Positions 41,756-50,439 of a DNA stretch of 64,000 bases are shown in pieces. Position 1 is the stretch's first letter; each line of letters starts with the position of its first letter. A program made the position numbers and the translations under genes. A model generated the notes under the pieces. It worked only from the letters and a program-made list of their open reading frames with translations, was not told where the DNA came from and searched no databases. Source of the DNA: Sphingomonas sp. FARSPH (GTDB lineage Bacteria > Pseudomonadota > Alphaproteobacteria > Sphingomonadales > Sphingomonadaceae); contig NZ_CP029985.1 in NCBI RefSeq assembly GCF_003355005.1, positions 186,001 to 250,000 of the forward strand, given 5' to 3'.

Positions 41756-43366
41756 CTAAGCATCATCCGCCTCGCGCCGCGTGACCCGCACCGCTTCCTC
41801 CGGCGTCGTCAGCCCCGCCTTGACCAGCGCCTTCGCCGATTGTGCCAGGCTGGCGCTGTGGTCGAACGCGTGGCGTGCGATCGCGGCCTCGTCGCCGCCC
41901 TCGTTGATCATGCGGCGGATCGTCTCGTCGACGCGCACACCCTCGAACACGCCGATCCGGCCGCGATAGCCGGTGTGATTGCACCGCTCGCACCCCGCCG
42001 CCTCATACACCGTCTTGCCCGGCTTGATGCCGAGCAGCGGCGCGACGCCGTCGCCCGCCTTCACCGGCCGCCGGCAATGCTCGCACAACCGCCGCACCAG
42101 CCGCTGCGCGATCACCGCGCGCAGCGTGGACGCGAGCAGGAACGGCTCGACCTTCATGTCGCGCATCCGCGTGATCGCGCCGACCGCATCGTTGGTATGC
42201 ACCGTCGACAGCACCAGATGCCCGGTAAGCGACGCCTGCACCGCGATCTCCGCCGTCTCGCGGTCGCGGATTTCGCCGACCATGACGACGTCGGGGTCCT
42301 GGCGCAGGATCGCGCGCAGGCCCGCGGCGAAGGTCAACCCGACCTTGGCGTTGACCTGCGTCTGGCCGACGCCCTCCACCGCATATTCGACCGGGTCCTC
42401 GACGGTCAGGATGTTGCGGCTGCCGTCGTTGAGCAGCCGGAGCGCGCCGTAGAGCGTCGTCGTCTTGCCCGACCCCGTCGGCCCGGTGACGAGGATGATG
42501 CCGTTGGGCTCGGCGAGCGCATGGCGCAGCAGTGCGTACATGCCCTCGTTCATCCCCAGCGCGTCGAGGTCGATGCCGGCATTCTCCTTGTCGAGGATGC
42601 GCAGCACCACCCGCTCGCCCGCCCGGCTCGGCAATGTCGAGACGCGCACGTCGAGCAATTTGCCACCCAGCGTCAGGCCCATCCGCCCGTCCTGCGGCAC
42701 GCGCCGCTCGGCGATGTCGAGCCGCGCCATCACCTTGATCCGGCTGACCACGACGGGCGCGACGTGCGGTGGCATGCGCAACGTCTCGCGCAGCACGCCG
42801 TCGATCCGCATGCGCACGACGAGGCCGGTCTCGTACGGCTCGATATGGATGTCCGACACGCCGTTGCGCGCGGCATCGGCGATGATGCCGTTGATCAGGC
42901 GGATCGCCGGCGCATCATCGGCGGTGTCGAGCAGGTCCTCCGCGGTCGGCAGCCCCTCGGCGAGCATGTCGAGCTCGTCGCCCATGCCCACCGCCGCCAT
43001 CGCCGTCGCCTGCCCGTCCATCGCATAGGCGTCCGACAGCAACCGGTCGAACGCCGCCGGCGCGACGATCGCGACGTCGAACGCGCGCGCCAGATACCGC
43101 CGCACCTCGATCAGCACGCGCGCGTCCGCACCCTCGCGCAGCGCCACCACGGGCATCGCATCGGGTTCGGTCGGCTGGAGCACGACGCCATGCCGGCGCG
43201 CGAAGCCATAGGGGATGGCGAGCATCGGCACGGCTTCGGGGTCGGTTGGGGCGGCGCGGTCGTCGGGCAGCAGGGCGTCCGGCAGTACCCCCGCTCCCCC
43301 TTCCCCCCGCAGGTGGGAGGGAAGCAGCTCAGCGTCGTCGTCGGGGCGGATCACCAAGTCGCTCAT
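41756..43366 (-). CDS. gspE: Type II secretion ATPase GspE
   Basis: 536 residues. Walker A GPTGSGKTTTLYGAL with K301, then TVEDPVEYAVEGVGQTQVN (Asp box), DPDVVMVGEIRDRETAEIA (Walker B) and the zinc-type tetracysteine region (CEHCRRP and CERCNHTGYRG). It powers pseudopilus extension at the cytoplasmic membrane face. Repeats lie on both sides of the gene. Confidence 0.97.
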   Translation of the reverse strand: MSDLVIRPDDDAELLPSHLRGEGGAGVLPDALLPDDRAAPTDPEAVPMLAIPYGFARRHGVVLQPTEPDAMPVVALREGADARVLIEVRRYLARAFDVAIVAPAAFDRLLSDAYAMDGQATAMAAVGMGDELDMLAEGLPTAEDLLDTADDAPAIRLINGIIADAARNGVSDIHIEPYETGLVVRMRIDGVLRETLRMPPHVAPVVVSRIKVMARLDIAERRVPQDGRMGLTLGGKLLDVRVSTLPSRAGERVVLRILDKENAGIDLDALGMNEGMYALLRHALAEPNGIILVTGPTGSGKTTTLYGALRLLNDGSRNILTVEDPVEYAVEGVGQTQVNAKVGLTFAAGLRAILRQDPDVVMVGEIRDRETAEIAVQASLTGHLVLSTVHTNDAVGAITRMRDMKVEPFLLASTLRAVIAQRLVRRLCEHCRRPVKAGDGVAPLLGIKPGKTVYEAAGCERCNHTGYRGRIGVFEGVRVDETIRRMINEGGDEAAIARHAFDHSASLAQSAKALVKAGLTTPEEAVRVTRREADDA

Positions 43367-43377
43367 AGCACCCCGCC

Positions 43378-43472
43378 CGTCATCCCCGCGCAGGCGGGGA
43401 TCCGGAAACGCTGACCTGGCGCCCCTTGCGTAGCCTCGGCGTGTCTGGATCCCCGCCTGCGCGGGGATGACG
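43378..43472. repeat. Perfect 26-bp inverted repeat between gspD and gspE
   Basis: Arms 43378-43403 and 43447-43472 are exact reverse complements with cores CATCCCCGCGCAGGCGGGGA. Each arm also contains its own CCCCGC/GCGGGG hairpin. It lies inside the gsp operon. Confidence 0.9.
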
Positions 43473-43496
43473 CCGAAGCAGGCCGAATCTGGCCCA

Positions 43497-45749
43497 TCAC
43501 CGCCGCTTCCCCGGCCGGATCGTCCGCTGCGACACGCTCGTCTGCACCGGCACCGCGACGCGCGGGTCCTCGATATTGCCCGGCACCGGCGCGGAGGGGA
43601 TCGGCGGCGCCGCCCCCATATAATCGCGGACCAGTTCGTCGATCGTCGGCTCCTGCCCCGGCGTCTGCAACCCCTGCTGCAACCGCAGATAGCCGTAGCG
43701 CTGCTCGGCGAGCTTGCGGCTGTCCTCGGGCGTTCTCAAGATCGTCGGCCGGATGAAGATCATCAAATTGGTCTTGTTGCGCGACTTCGCCTTCGACTTG
43801 AACAGATTGCCGAGCACGGGGATGTCGCCGAGTAGCGGGATCTTCTCGATCGTGCGCCGTTCCTCGTCGCTCAACAGGCCGCCCATCACCGCGATCTGGC
43901 CGTCGTCGACGGTCAGCGTCGTCTCGATCTGGCGCTTGTTGAGGATGAGGTCGCTGTTGTCGTTCGACACCGGCCCCGCGATCGAGCTGACCTCGAGGCG
44001 CAGGTTGAGCTTGATCGACCCCGACGAATTGACCTGCGGCCGCGCGGTCAGCTCGATGCCGACATTCTCCCGCTGCGTCGTGCGGAAGGTGTTGTCGAAA
44101 TTGTTCGACAGCGCCTGTCCCGTCGTGATCGGAATCTCCTGCCCGACCAGGCTGTACGCTTCCTGGTTGTCGAGCGTGACGAGATGGGGGACCTGGAGCA
44201 GGTTCGATGTCGTGTCGCTCTTCACCGCGTTGATGATCGCGCCGAAGATGACGTCGCCGACCTTGCCGCCGAACCCGCCGAACCCGCCCGACGATCCGAT
44301 GATCGAACTGATCGCGCTCTGCGTCAGCTGGTCGGACGCGCCGGTATTGGTGGTGACGGTCGTCGTCACGCCGTTCGCGATCGTCGTCGTCGTGTTCTTG
44401 CCCAGCTCGCGCGCGCCGATCGCACCCGCGATCTGCAGGATGTTGGGCGCGGAGTTGGAGAAGGTCGACGCCGCGAACGCGCCGCCCGACGGGTTGGCCA
44501 GGATGAACTGCGCGCCCAGCCGGTTGACCGTCGCGTCGGAGACTTCGGCGACGATCCCCTCGATCACCACCTGCTCGCGCCGCGTGTCGAGCTGGCGCAC
44601 CACTTCCGACAATTGCCGCTGGATATCGGCGGGCGCGGCGATGACGATCGCGTTCGCACCCTGGAAGCGTGTGACGACCGCGGCGGTGCGCCCGCCCTGC
44701 GTCGTGATCGCGGGCTGGCCGGTGCCGCCACCGCCGCCACCGCCGCCGCCCCCGGCACTCACCGGCGCCTGCGCCATCACCGGCTGCGACAGCGACGTAT
44801 TGCCGCCGCGGCTGCCGCCGGCCCCGCCATTGGCGCTCAGCCCCGATCCCGCACGGGTCAGCTGCGTCGCCTGCGGCTGGTCCGGCGCCTGGCCGACGAG
44901 CTGCTGCAGCACGGGCAGCAATTGCGCCGCATCGGCGTTCTCCAGGAACACCACCTTGATCTCGGTGCCGTTCTTCGCCTTCTGGTCGAGGTCGGCGGCG
45001 ATCGCGGCGAGGCGCGCGACGCTGGTCGCATCGCCGCGGATGATGACGCTGTTCGCGCTGTCGACCGCGACGACCGACAGGCCGGCACCGCCGCCCGGCA
45101 CGCCGCCGCCCTGCCCCCCGCCGCCGGTGCCCGCAAGCCCCTGCAATGCCGCGGCGATCTCCTTCGCGCTCGCATTCTTCAGGGAGACGACGCGCGACGT
45201 CGCATTGTCCGCATCCACGCGGCGCAGCACCTCGCGCACGCGGCGGATGTTGTCGGCGAAATCGACGATCACCAGGCTGTTCGCGCCGCGATTGGCGCTG
45301 ACCGACCCTTGCGCGCTGACCAGCGGGCGCACCGTCTCGATCGCCTGCGCCGCATCGATCGAGCGCAGCCGCACGATCTCGGTCACCAGGCTGTTGCGGT
45401 TGGCACCGGTCAGGCCGATCCGACTGGGCTGCGCCGCGGCATTGTCGATCGGCTGCACGCGCAGCGCGCCATTGCCCGTCGGCACCGCGACCAGCCCATT
45501 GGCACGCAGCGTCGACAGCACCGCCTCGAAATATTCCGACTTGCTGAGCGGCCGGTCGGTGACGACGGTCACCTTTCCCTGCACCCGGTTGTCGATGATG
45601 AACGTGCGCCCGGTGACGCGCGCGGCGTCGGCGATGAATGCGCGGATGTCCGCATCGCGCACGTTGAGCGTGGTTTGCGCCAGCGCGCCCACGGGCAGGG
45701 ACAGTCCGGCCAGCAGCAGGGCGGCGGAGGCGAGAAAGGCAGTCTTCAT
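43497..45749 (-). CDS. gspD: Type II secretion outer-membrane secretin GspD
   Basis: 750 residues with signal peptide (KTAFLASAALLLAGLSLPVGALAQ). N0 domain NVRDADIRAFIADAARVTGRTFI, repeated N1-N3 domains, a Gly-rich linker GGGGGGGGGT in the third, then the secretin core with VPHLVTLDNQEAYSLVGQEIPI and NKRQIETTLTVDDGQIAVMGGLL. It forms the outer-membrane exit channel. ATGA overlap with gspC. Confidence 0.97.
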   Translation of the reverse strand: MKTAFLASAALLLAGLSLPVGALAQTTLNVRDADIRAFIADAARVTGRTFIIDNRVQGKVTVVTDRPLSKSEYFEAVLSTLRANGLVAVPTGNGALRVQPIDNAAAQPSRIGLTGANRNSLVTEIVRLRSIDAAQAIETVRPLVSAQGSVSANRGANSLVIVDFADNIRRVREVLRRVDADNATSRVVSLKNASAKEIAAALQGLAGTGGGGQGGGVPGGGAGLSVVAVDSANSVIIRGDATSVARLAAIAADLDQKAKNGTEIKVVFLENADAAQLLPVLQQLVGQAPDQPQATQLTRAGSGLSANGGAGGSRGGNTSLSQPVMAQAPVSAGGGGGGGGGGTGQPAITTQGGRTAAVVTRFQGANAIVIAAPADIQRQLSEVVRQLDTRREQVVIEGIVAEVSDATVNRLGAQFILANPSGGAFAASTFSNSAPNILQIAGAIGARELGKNTTTTIANGVTTTVTTNTGASDQLTQSAISSIIGSSGGFGGFGGKVGDVIFGAIINAVKSDTTSNLLQVPHLVTLDNQEAYSLVGQEIPITTGQALSNNFDNTFRTTQRENVGIELTARPQVNSSGSIKLNLRLEVSSIAGPVSNDNSDLILNKRQIETTLTVDDGQIAVMGGLLSDEERRTIEKIPLLGDIPVLGNLFKSKAKSRNKTNLMIFIRPTILRTPEDSRKLAEQRYGYLRLQQGLQTPGQEPTIDELVRDYMGAAPPIPSAPVPGNIEDPRVAVPVQTSVSQRTIRPGKRR

Positions 45750-46582
45750 GGCGTGGCTACGACCGTGATGGCGAGGGGCAGCGTTTCCGTGCCGCGCTCG
45801 ACGCTGATGGGGATATTGCCGCCCTTGGCGAAGTCGGCGGTGACGCGATCGATGTCCTGCGGGCCGCTGACCGGGCGTCCGCCGATGGAGACGATGACGT
45901 CGCCCTCGCGCAGCCCGCTGGCGCGAAACAGCGCGCCCGTGCCCTGCGGCCGGACGACGAGCCCGGTCAGCCGGCCGCCGTCGATCCGCGGGATGAAGCC
46001 GATCTCGTTGCGCAGCTGCCCCGCCTGGATTGCAGGCGTCGCGGCGGGGGCGGCACCGCCCTGCGCTGGCGCGGGCGCGCCCGGGGTCTGGCCGGCGGCG
46101 GGCGCATTGTCCTGCGTCAGGAACAGGTCTTCCGCCGCGCCGCCGCGGTCGATGGTGATATGGTCGAACGCTACCGCCTTCAGCGTCACGCCAGGGATGA
46201 TCTCCTCGCCGACGCCGACGCTCTTCTGCACCGCGTCCGGCCCCGCGACGATCGCCGAGCCCCGGCCCGACGCCTCGTCGACGCGAATGCCATAGAGCAT
46301 CAGCTGCAGCGCGGTGACCGCGGTCGGCGCCGGCGTCGCGCCACCGCCCAGGCGGAAGAACGGATCGAAGCTCGCCAGCACGTCCGCGGGCTGGCCCGGC
46401 ACCTGGATATCAGCGGGCCGCCAGTCGCCCAGCGGCGACACCGGCGTGACGAGCGTCCACACCAGCCGCGCCGATTGCACCGCCAACCCGGCAAGCAGGG
46501 CCAGTTCGGCGATCGAGTAGACGTTGACGACCGGCAGCCGCCGCAACAGGCGGCGCGTGCGCGCGTCCAGCTTCAAACGCAT
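45746..46582 (-). CDS. gspC: Type II secretion protein GspC
   Basis: 278 residues from ATG 46582. A basic N-terminus and membrane helix (VYSIAELALLAGLAVQSARLVW) are followed by the homology region (YGIRVDEASGRGSAIVAG), a Pro/Ala-rich linker, and a C-terminal PDZ-like domain with ASGLREGDVIVSIGGRPV. It connects the inner-membrane platform to the secretin. First gene of the gsp operon. Confidence 0.92.
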   Translation of the reverse strand: MRLKLDARTRRLLRRLPVVNVYSIAELALLAGLAVQSARLVWTLVTPVSPLGDWRPADIQVPGQPADVLASFDPFFRLGGGATPAPTAVTALQLMLYGIRVDEASGRGSAIVAGPDAVQKSVGVGEEIIPGVTLKAVAFDHITIDRGGAAEDLFLTQDNAPAAGQTPGAPAPAQGGAAPAATPAIQAGQLRNEIGFIPRIDGGRLTGLVVRPQGTGALFRASGLREGDVIVSIGGRPVSGPQDIDRVTADFAKGGNIPISVERGTETLPLAITVVATP

Positions 46583-46711
46583 AAAGGTTCCCGGTCCCGC
46601 ACCCTCGGGGCTACGCATGCCATGTTACGGCGCGGCGTCATAGGCCCCAACGCGTCGAAAAGACCACTTGGCCATTTGGCGTCCGTGCCGCTGCGCCGTA
46701 TCGATGCCGCC

Positions 46712-47368
46712 ATGACCACGCTTCCGATCCTCGGCAATGGCGCCGATCCGCGCCCGATCGCCGACCGCATCCTGTCGCACGCTGGCGTGCAGAAGGTGCC
46801 GAGCGCGAAGCTCGACCTGTTCGTCGCGCGCGATTTCCTGCCGCCCGACCTGTGCGCCGTGCTGATCGAGCGGATCGACGCGGTGCGCCGTCCCTCGACG
46901 ATCGCCGACCCCAATGGCGACGCGGCCTTCCGCACCAGCGAGACGGGCGACCTTTCCGCCGCGGACCCGATCGTGCAGGCGGTCGAGGCGCGCATCGCCG
47001 CCTTCACCGGGCTCGACCCCGCGCATGGCGAGCCGTTGCAGGGGCAACGCTATGCGGTCGGGCAGGAGTTCAAGGGGCATACCGATTATTTCGATCCCGA
47101 TGGCGTCGACTTCGCCCGCTATTGCACGCTGGCGGGCAACCGGACGTGGACGGTGATGATCTATCTCAACGTTCCCGACGCCGGCGGTGCGACGCGGTTC
47201 AAGGCGGTCGATAAGACGATCCAGCCCGAAACCGGCAAGCTCGTCGCGTGGAGCAACCGTCGCCCCGACGAATCGCTCAACCCCGCCACGCTGCATCAGG
47301 GGATGAAGGTGCGCGCCGGCGTCAAATATGTCATCACCAAATGGTTTCGCGAAAGACCGTGGCAATAA
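46712..47368 (+). CDS. 2-oxoglutarate/Fe(II)-dependent oxygenase (prolyl 4-hydroxylase-like)
   Basis: 218 residues from ATG 46712. The double-stranded beta-helix iron ligands are H123 and D125 in GHTDYFDP and distal H195 in TLHQGMKV; the 2-oxoglutarate-binding basic residue is probably K201 or the lysine of GVKYVITKW. Segments QGQRYAVGQEFKGH and TVMIYLNVPDAGGATRF match the prolyl 4-hydroxylase alpha-type family. Substrate unknown. It is divergent from gspC, with 129 bases between. Confidence 0.88.
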   Translation: MTTLPILGNGADPRPIADRILSHAGVQKVPSAKLDLFVARDFLPPDLCAVLIERIDAVRRPSTIADPNGDAAFRTSETGDLSAADPIVQAVEARIAAFTGLDPAHGEPLQGQRYAVGQEFKGHTDYFDPDGVDFARYCTLAGNRTWTVMIYLNVPDAGGATRFKAVDKTIQPETGKLVAWSNRRPDESLNPATLHQGMKVRAGVKYVITKWFRERPWQ

Positions 47369-47370
47369 CC

Positions 47371-47513
47371 AATCCTCCCCGCTCCGCGGGGAGGGGGACC
47401 GCCCGGCGCAGCCGGGTGGTGGAGGGGCAGCCAAGGGCGATATCCCTCATGACTGCCCTCCACCACCGCCTTCGGCGGCGGTCCCCCTCCCCCTGCAAAA
47501 GCCGGGGAGGATT
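47371..47513. repeat. Palindromic repeat element (family B) between convergent genes
   Basis: About 143 bp framed by AATCCTCCCC and GGGGAGGATT, with inner GTGGAGGGGCAG and CTGCCCTCCACCACC. It fills the gap between the oxygenase and the TonB receptor and probably ends both transcripts. Confidence 0.85.
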
Positions 47514-47521
47514 GAGCATAA

Positions 47522-50347
47522 TCAAAACGTCGTGCTCAGCCCCAGGCTGAATACCCGCCCCAGATTGTACCGGTTGATGAACACTTCATTCCCGTTCGCG
47601 AATGTCTGGCTCTCGCGATAGCGCGTGCGCGTCAGGTTGCGCGCCTCCGCCTTCAGTTCCCATTTGCCGCCCGCGACCTCGAACCCCTGGCGCACGACCA
47701 TGTCGACGCGGATGCCGGGGTGTTCGATGATGTCCGGCTGGAACCGGTCGCCGCCCAGCAGCGACGGGCCGCGATTGGTGACGCGGTCGCTGGCATAGTT
47801 GAACAGCAACGTGATCTGCGACAGCGAGGCGGTGTCCTCCAGGCCGACCTGCACGTTGACCAGATGGTCCGACTGCCCCGTCAGCGGCGCGCCGTCGCGG
47901 AACAGCTTGAACGCACGGCCGAAGCCCGCGGCACAGCCGTTCGCCGCCTGCGCGCCCGGCGACACGTCGGGCACGCAGCTGGTGTCCGCGGTGATCTTCG
48001 ACTTGGTGTAGGTATAGTTGGCGATGAACAAGGCGCGCCGTGTCGCGAAGAAATCACCGCCGAACACGTCGCCCAGCTTGAAATACTTCTGCAGCTCGAC
48101 CTCGCCGCCGTACAACGTCGCCTTGGGCAGATAGGTGAAGCCCGTCTGCAACCGGTCGTCCGCGCCGGTGTAGAAGCCGACTTGCTCGATCGGATTGTCG
48201 ATGCGCTTGTAGAAGCCCGCCGCGGTAAACCGCTGATCGCGGCCGAAGAACCATTCGTAGCGCGCCTCGAGATTGTACAGCTGCGAATCGCGCAGGTTCG
48301 GGTTGCCGAAGAACAGGCGATCCGAATCCGGGTCGCGGAACTGCTGCGGCGCCAGTTCGCGGAACTGCGGGCGCGAGATCGTCTTGGCAAAGCTCGCCCG
48401 CAGCTGCTGATCCTGCGCGAAGTTCCAGGTCAGCGTCGCGGCGGGCAGAAAGTAATCGTTCTTCAGCCGCGTCGTCGTCGACTTGATCGGCGTCACGCGC
48501 TCGTCGCCCGTCTCGTACCGCACGCCGATCACCGCGCGCACGCCGTCCAGCGCCTCGGCCTCCGCCTGCACATATCCCGCATGAACGTCGAGCTTGGCGG
48601 TATATTCATACGCGCCCAGCGGCGTGTTGAACTGCAGCTGGATCGTGCACGGAATCGTGTTCGCCGTCTGCGGGCAGGCGTTGTTGATGACGTCCGGGCT
48701 CAGCAGATAGTCGGGCCGCAACAGGTTGTACGGATATTGCGGCGCGGTGCCGCCGCCCAGCGACGTCTGGTAATTGAACTGCAACCGCGACGAGGTGCGC
48801 TTCGTCCCTTGGTAGAAATAGCCCGCCGACAGCGTCATCGGCCGATCGGTGTCAAGCTTGTACGACGCGTCCGCCTGACCGGTGTACAGATCCTCGTTGA
48901 GCTTGCTGAAGATGATCGAAGCGAAGGGCGTGAAGCGCTGCGTCACCTGATAGGCGCCGTCGCACTGGAAGCCGCCCGCCTGCTGCACGCCGTCATTAAT
49001 GATCGGCAGGCCCGTGGTGGTGCGGTTGGAGCAGAGATAATCGAACTGCCGTTCGTACGGTGCATTGCGCTTCGAATTGGCATAGGCGCCGCGCGCGTCG
49101 ATCTTGAACGCGTCGGACAGCTTGAACTCGCCGACCAGCTGGCTTTCGATCAGCTGCCGCTCGAACCAGCTCGTATTCTGCTGGAAACGCAGGCCCGACG
49201 GGTTGTTGTACAACGTCGCCGCAGAGCCGCGCGCCTGCTTCAGCGTGTCGTGGATATAGACGTTGGTCCACCGCACGGTGTTTCCGCCGAATTCGTAGCC
49301 GAGGCCGATCAGTGCATTGGCGACCGCGCGATTGTCGGTGATGAGCGTGCGGAAATCGTTGCGCAGCTGGCCGTTCTCGCTGACCGAGTCCTGCTGCGTC
49401 GACAGGCGCGTGCGCCATGTGTTGCTCGCGCTCAGCGAGGCGATGACGCCGAGCCGCGATCCGCCCAGGTCGAACACCGAGCCGCCGCTCAGCTCCGCCG
49501 ACCAGTTCGCCGGCAGCTGGTTGTTGCGCTGGAGCAGGGTCGTCGGCGCATTGGTCAGCTGCGCGACCTGCGCCGCCGGGATCAGGCCCGATCCGTTCGG
49601 CGCGCTGGTGATGAAGCCGGGCACCTTGCGCGCGCCGTCGTCGAACCCGATCCAGTCCGCGCCGCCACCGTAATAGGTATAGCCGAGCTCGCTCGTCGTC
49701 GCATCGTCCGCCGCGATCGTCGCGCCGCCCGACAGGAAGTTCTTCTCGGGGATCGCCTTCGTCGTCAGGTTGATGACGCCGCCGCCGAATTCGCCGGGAT
49801 AGTTTACCGAATAGGTCTTCTGGACCAGCGCCGACCCGACGATCGTCGTCGGGAAGATATCGAGCGGCACCGAGCGGCGCAGCGGCTCTGGGCTCGGCAG
49901 CGGCGATCCGTTGAGCAGCGACGAGCTGTAGCGGTTGCCGAGCCCGCGGACGTAGACGAAGCCGCCGCCGACCACCGACAGGCCGGTGACGCGGGTCAGT
50001 GCGCCGGCGATGTCGCCCTCGCCGGTCCGCGCGATGTCCGCGCTCGACAGGACGGAGACGATCTGGGCGGTGCTGCGTACCGTATTCGGGATGTTGCGGC
50101 CGACGACGACGACGTCGCCCAGATCCTGCGCGCCCGGCGCGGACACCTCGACCTGTTCCTGGTCGGCGGGCGTCGCCTGGGGGTCTTGTGCGGTCGCGGC
50201 GTCGGACGTCGGCGTGTTTGACGTCGCGGTGGTCGACGTCTGCGCAGGCGGCGGCGTCGCACCGCCGGTCTGGGCCAGCACGGCCGGCGCCGTCAGCGTC
50301 GAGGAAAGAAGAAGGAGCGTGGCGAAGGCGAGCCGCTGCTGCTGCAT
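47522..50347 (-). CDS. TonB-dependent outer-membrane receptor
   Basis: 941 residues from ATG 50347, with signal peptide MQQQRLAFATLLLLSSTL to about AVLAQ, then a Thr/Pro/Gln-rich spacer. Plug: VVVVGRNIPNTVRSTAQIVSVL, GLGNRYSSSLLNGSPLPSPEPLR and NYPGEFGGGVINLTTKAIP. The C-terminal barrel ends in the aromatic strand YNLGRVFSLGLSTTF. It sits 92 bases downstream of a lipoprotein gene in the same direction, past a hairpin. A Pho-box-like site upstream of that lipoprotein suggests phosphate-regulated uptake. The ligand is not known. Confidence 0.93.
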   Translation of the reverse strand: MQQQRLAFATLLLLSSTLTAPAVLAQTGGATPPPAQTSTTATSNTPTSDAATAQDPQATPADQEQVEVSAPGAQDLGDVVVVGRNIPNTVRSTAQIVSVLSSADIARTGEGDIAGALTRVTGLSVVGGGFVYVRGLGNRYSSSLLNGSPLPSPEPLRRSVPLDIFPTTIVGSALVQKTYSVNYPGEFGGGVINLTTKAIPEKNFLSGGATIAADDATTSELGYTYYGGGADWIGFDDGARKVPGFITSAPNGSGLIPAAQVAQLTNAPTTLLQRNNQLPANWSAELSGGSVFDLGGSRLGVIASLSASNTWRTRLSTQQDSVSENGQLRNDFRTLITDNRAVANALIGLGYEFGGNTVRWTNVYIHDTLKQARGSAATLYNNPSGLRFQQNTSWFERQLIESQLVGEFKLSDAFKIDARGAYANSKRNAPYERQFDYLCSNRTTTGLPIINDGVQQAGGFQCDGAYQVTQRFTPFASIIFSKLNEDLYTGQADASYKLDTDRPMTLSAGYFYQGTKRTSSRLQFNYQTSLGGGTAPQYPYNLLRPDYLLSPDVINNACPQTANTIPCTIQLQFNTPLGAYEYTAKLDVHAGYVQAEAEALDGVRAVIGVRYETGDERVTPIKSTTTRLKNDYFLPAATLTWNFAQDQQLRASFAKTISRPQFRELAPQQFRDPDSDRLFFGNPNLRDSQLYNLEARYEWFFGRDQRFTAAGFYKRIDNPIEQVGFYTGADDRLQTGFTYLPKATLYGGEVELQKYFKLGDVFGGDFFATRRALFIANYTYTKSKITADTSCVPDVSPGAQAANGCAAGFGRAFKLFRDGAPLTGQSDHLVNVQVGLEDTASLSQITLLFNYASDRVTNRGPSLLGGDRFQPDIIEHPGIRVDMVVRQGFEVAGGKWELKAEARNLTRTRYRESQTFANGNEVFINRYNLGRVFSLGLSTTF

Positions 50348-50373
50348 GACCGTGGGTTCCCGGTGCAAGGGGT

Positions 50374-50419
50374 CTTCAAAACAGGTGTCCGGGGCGGCGC
50401 TGCCGCCACCCCGGACACC
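50374..50419 (-). terminator. Terminator-like hairpin between lipoprotein and TonB receptor genes
   Basis: On the minus strand a long GC-rich stem (GGTGTCCGG paired with CCGGACACC, extended by GGCGGC/GCCGCC with a GGT bulge) spans 50384-50419 and is followed by TGTTTTG. It starts 20 bases after the lipoprotein stop. As the receptor follows in the same direction, it may be a partial terminator. Confidence 0.7.
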
Positions 50420-50439
50420 GCGTTGCCGAGGGGGTGGCC

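Noticed and set aside
47720..50221. 833-codon plus-strand open frame
   Set aside because: Antisense shadow of the second TonB-dependent receptor; Arg-rich, no motifs.
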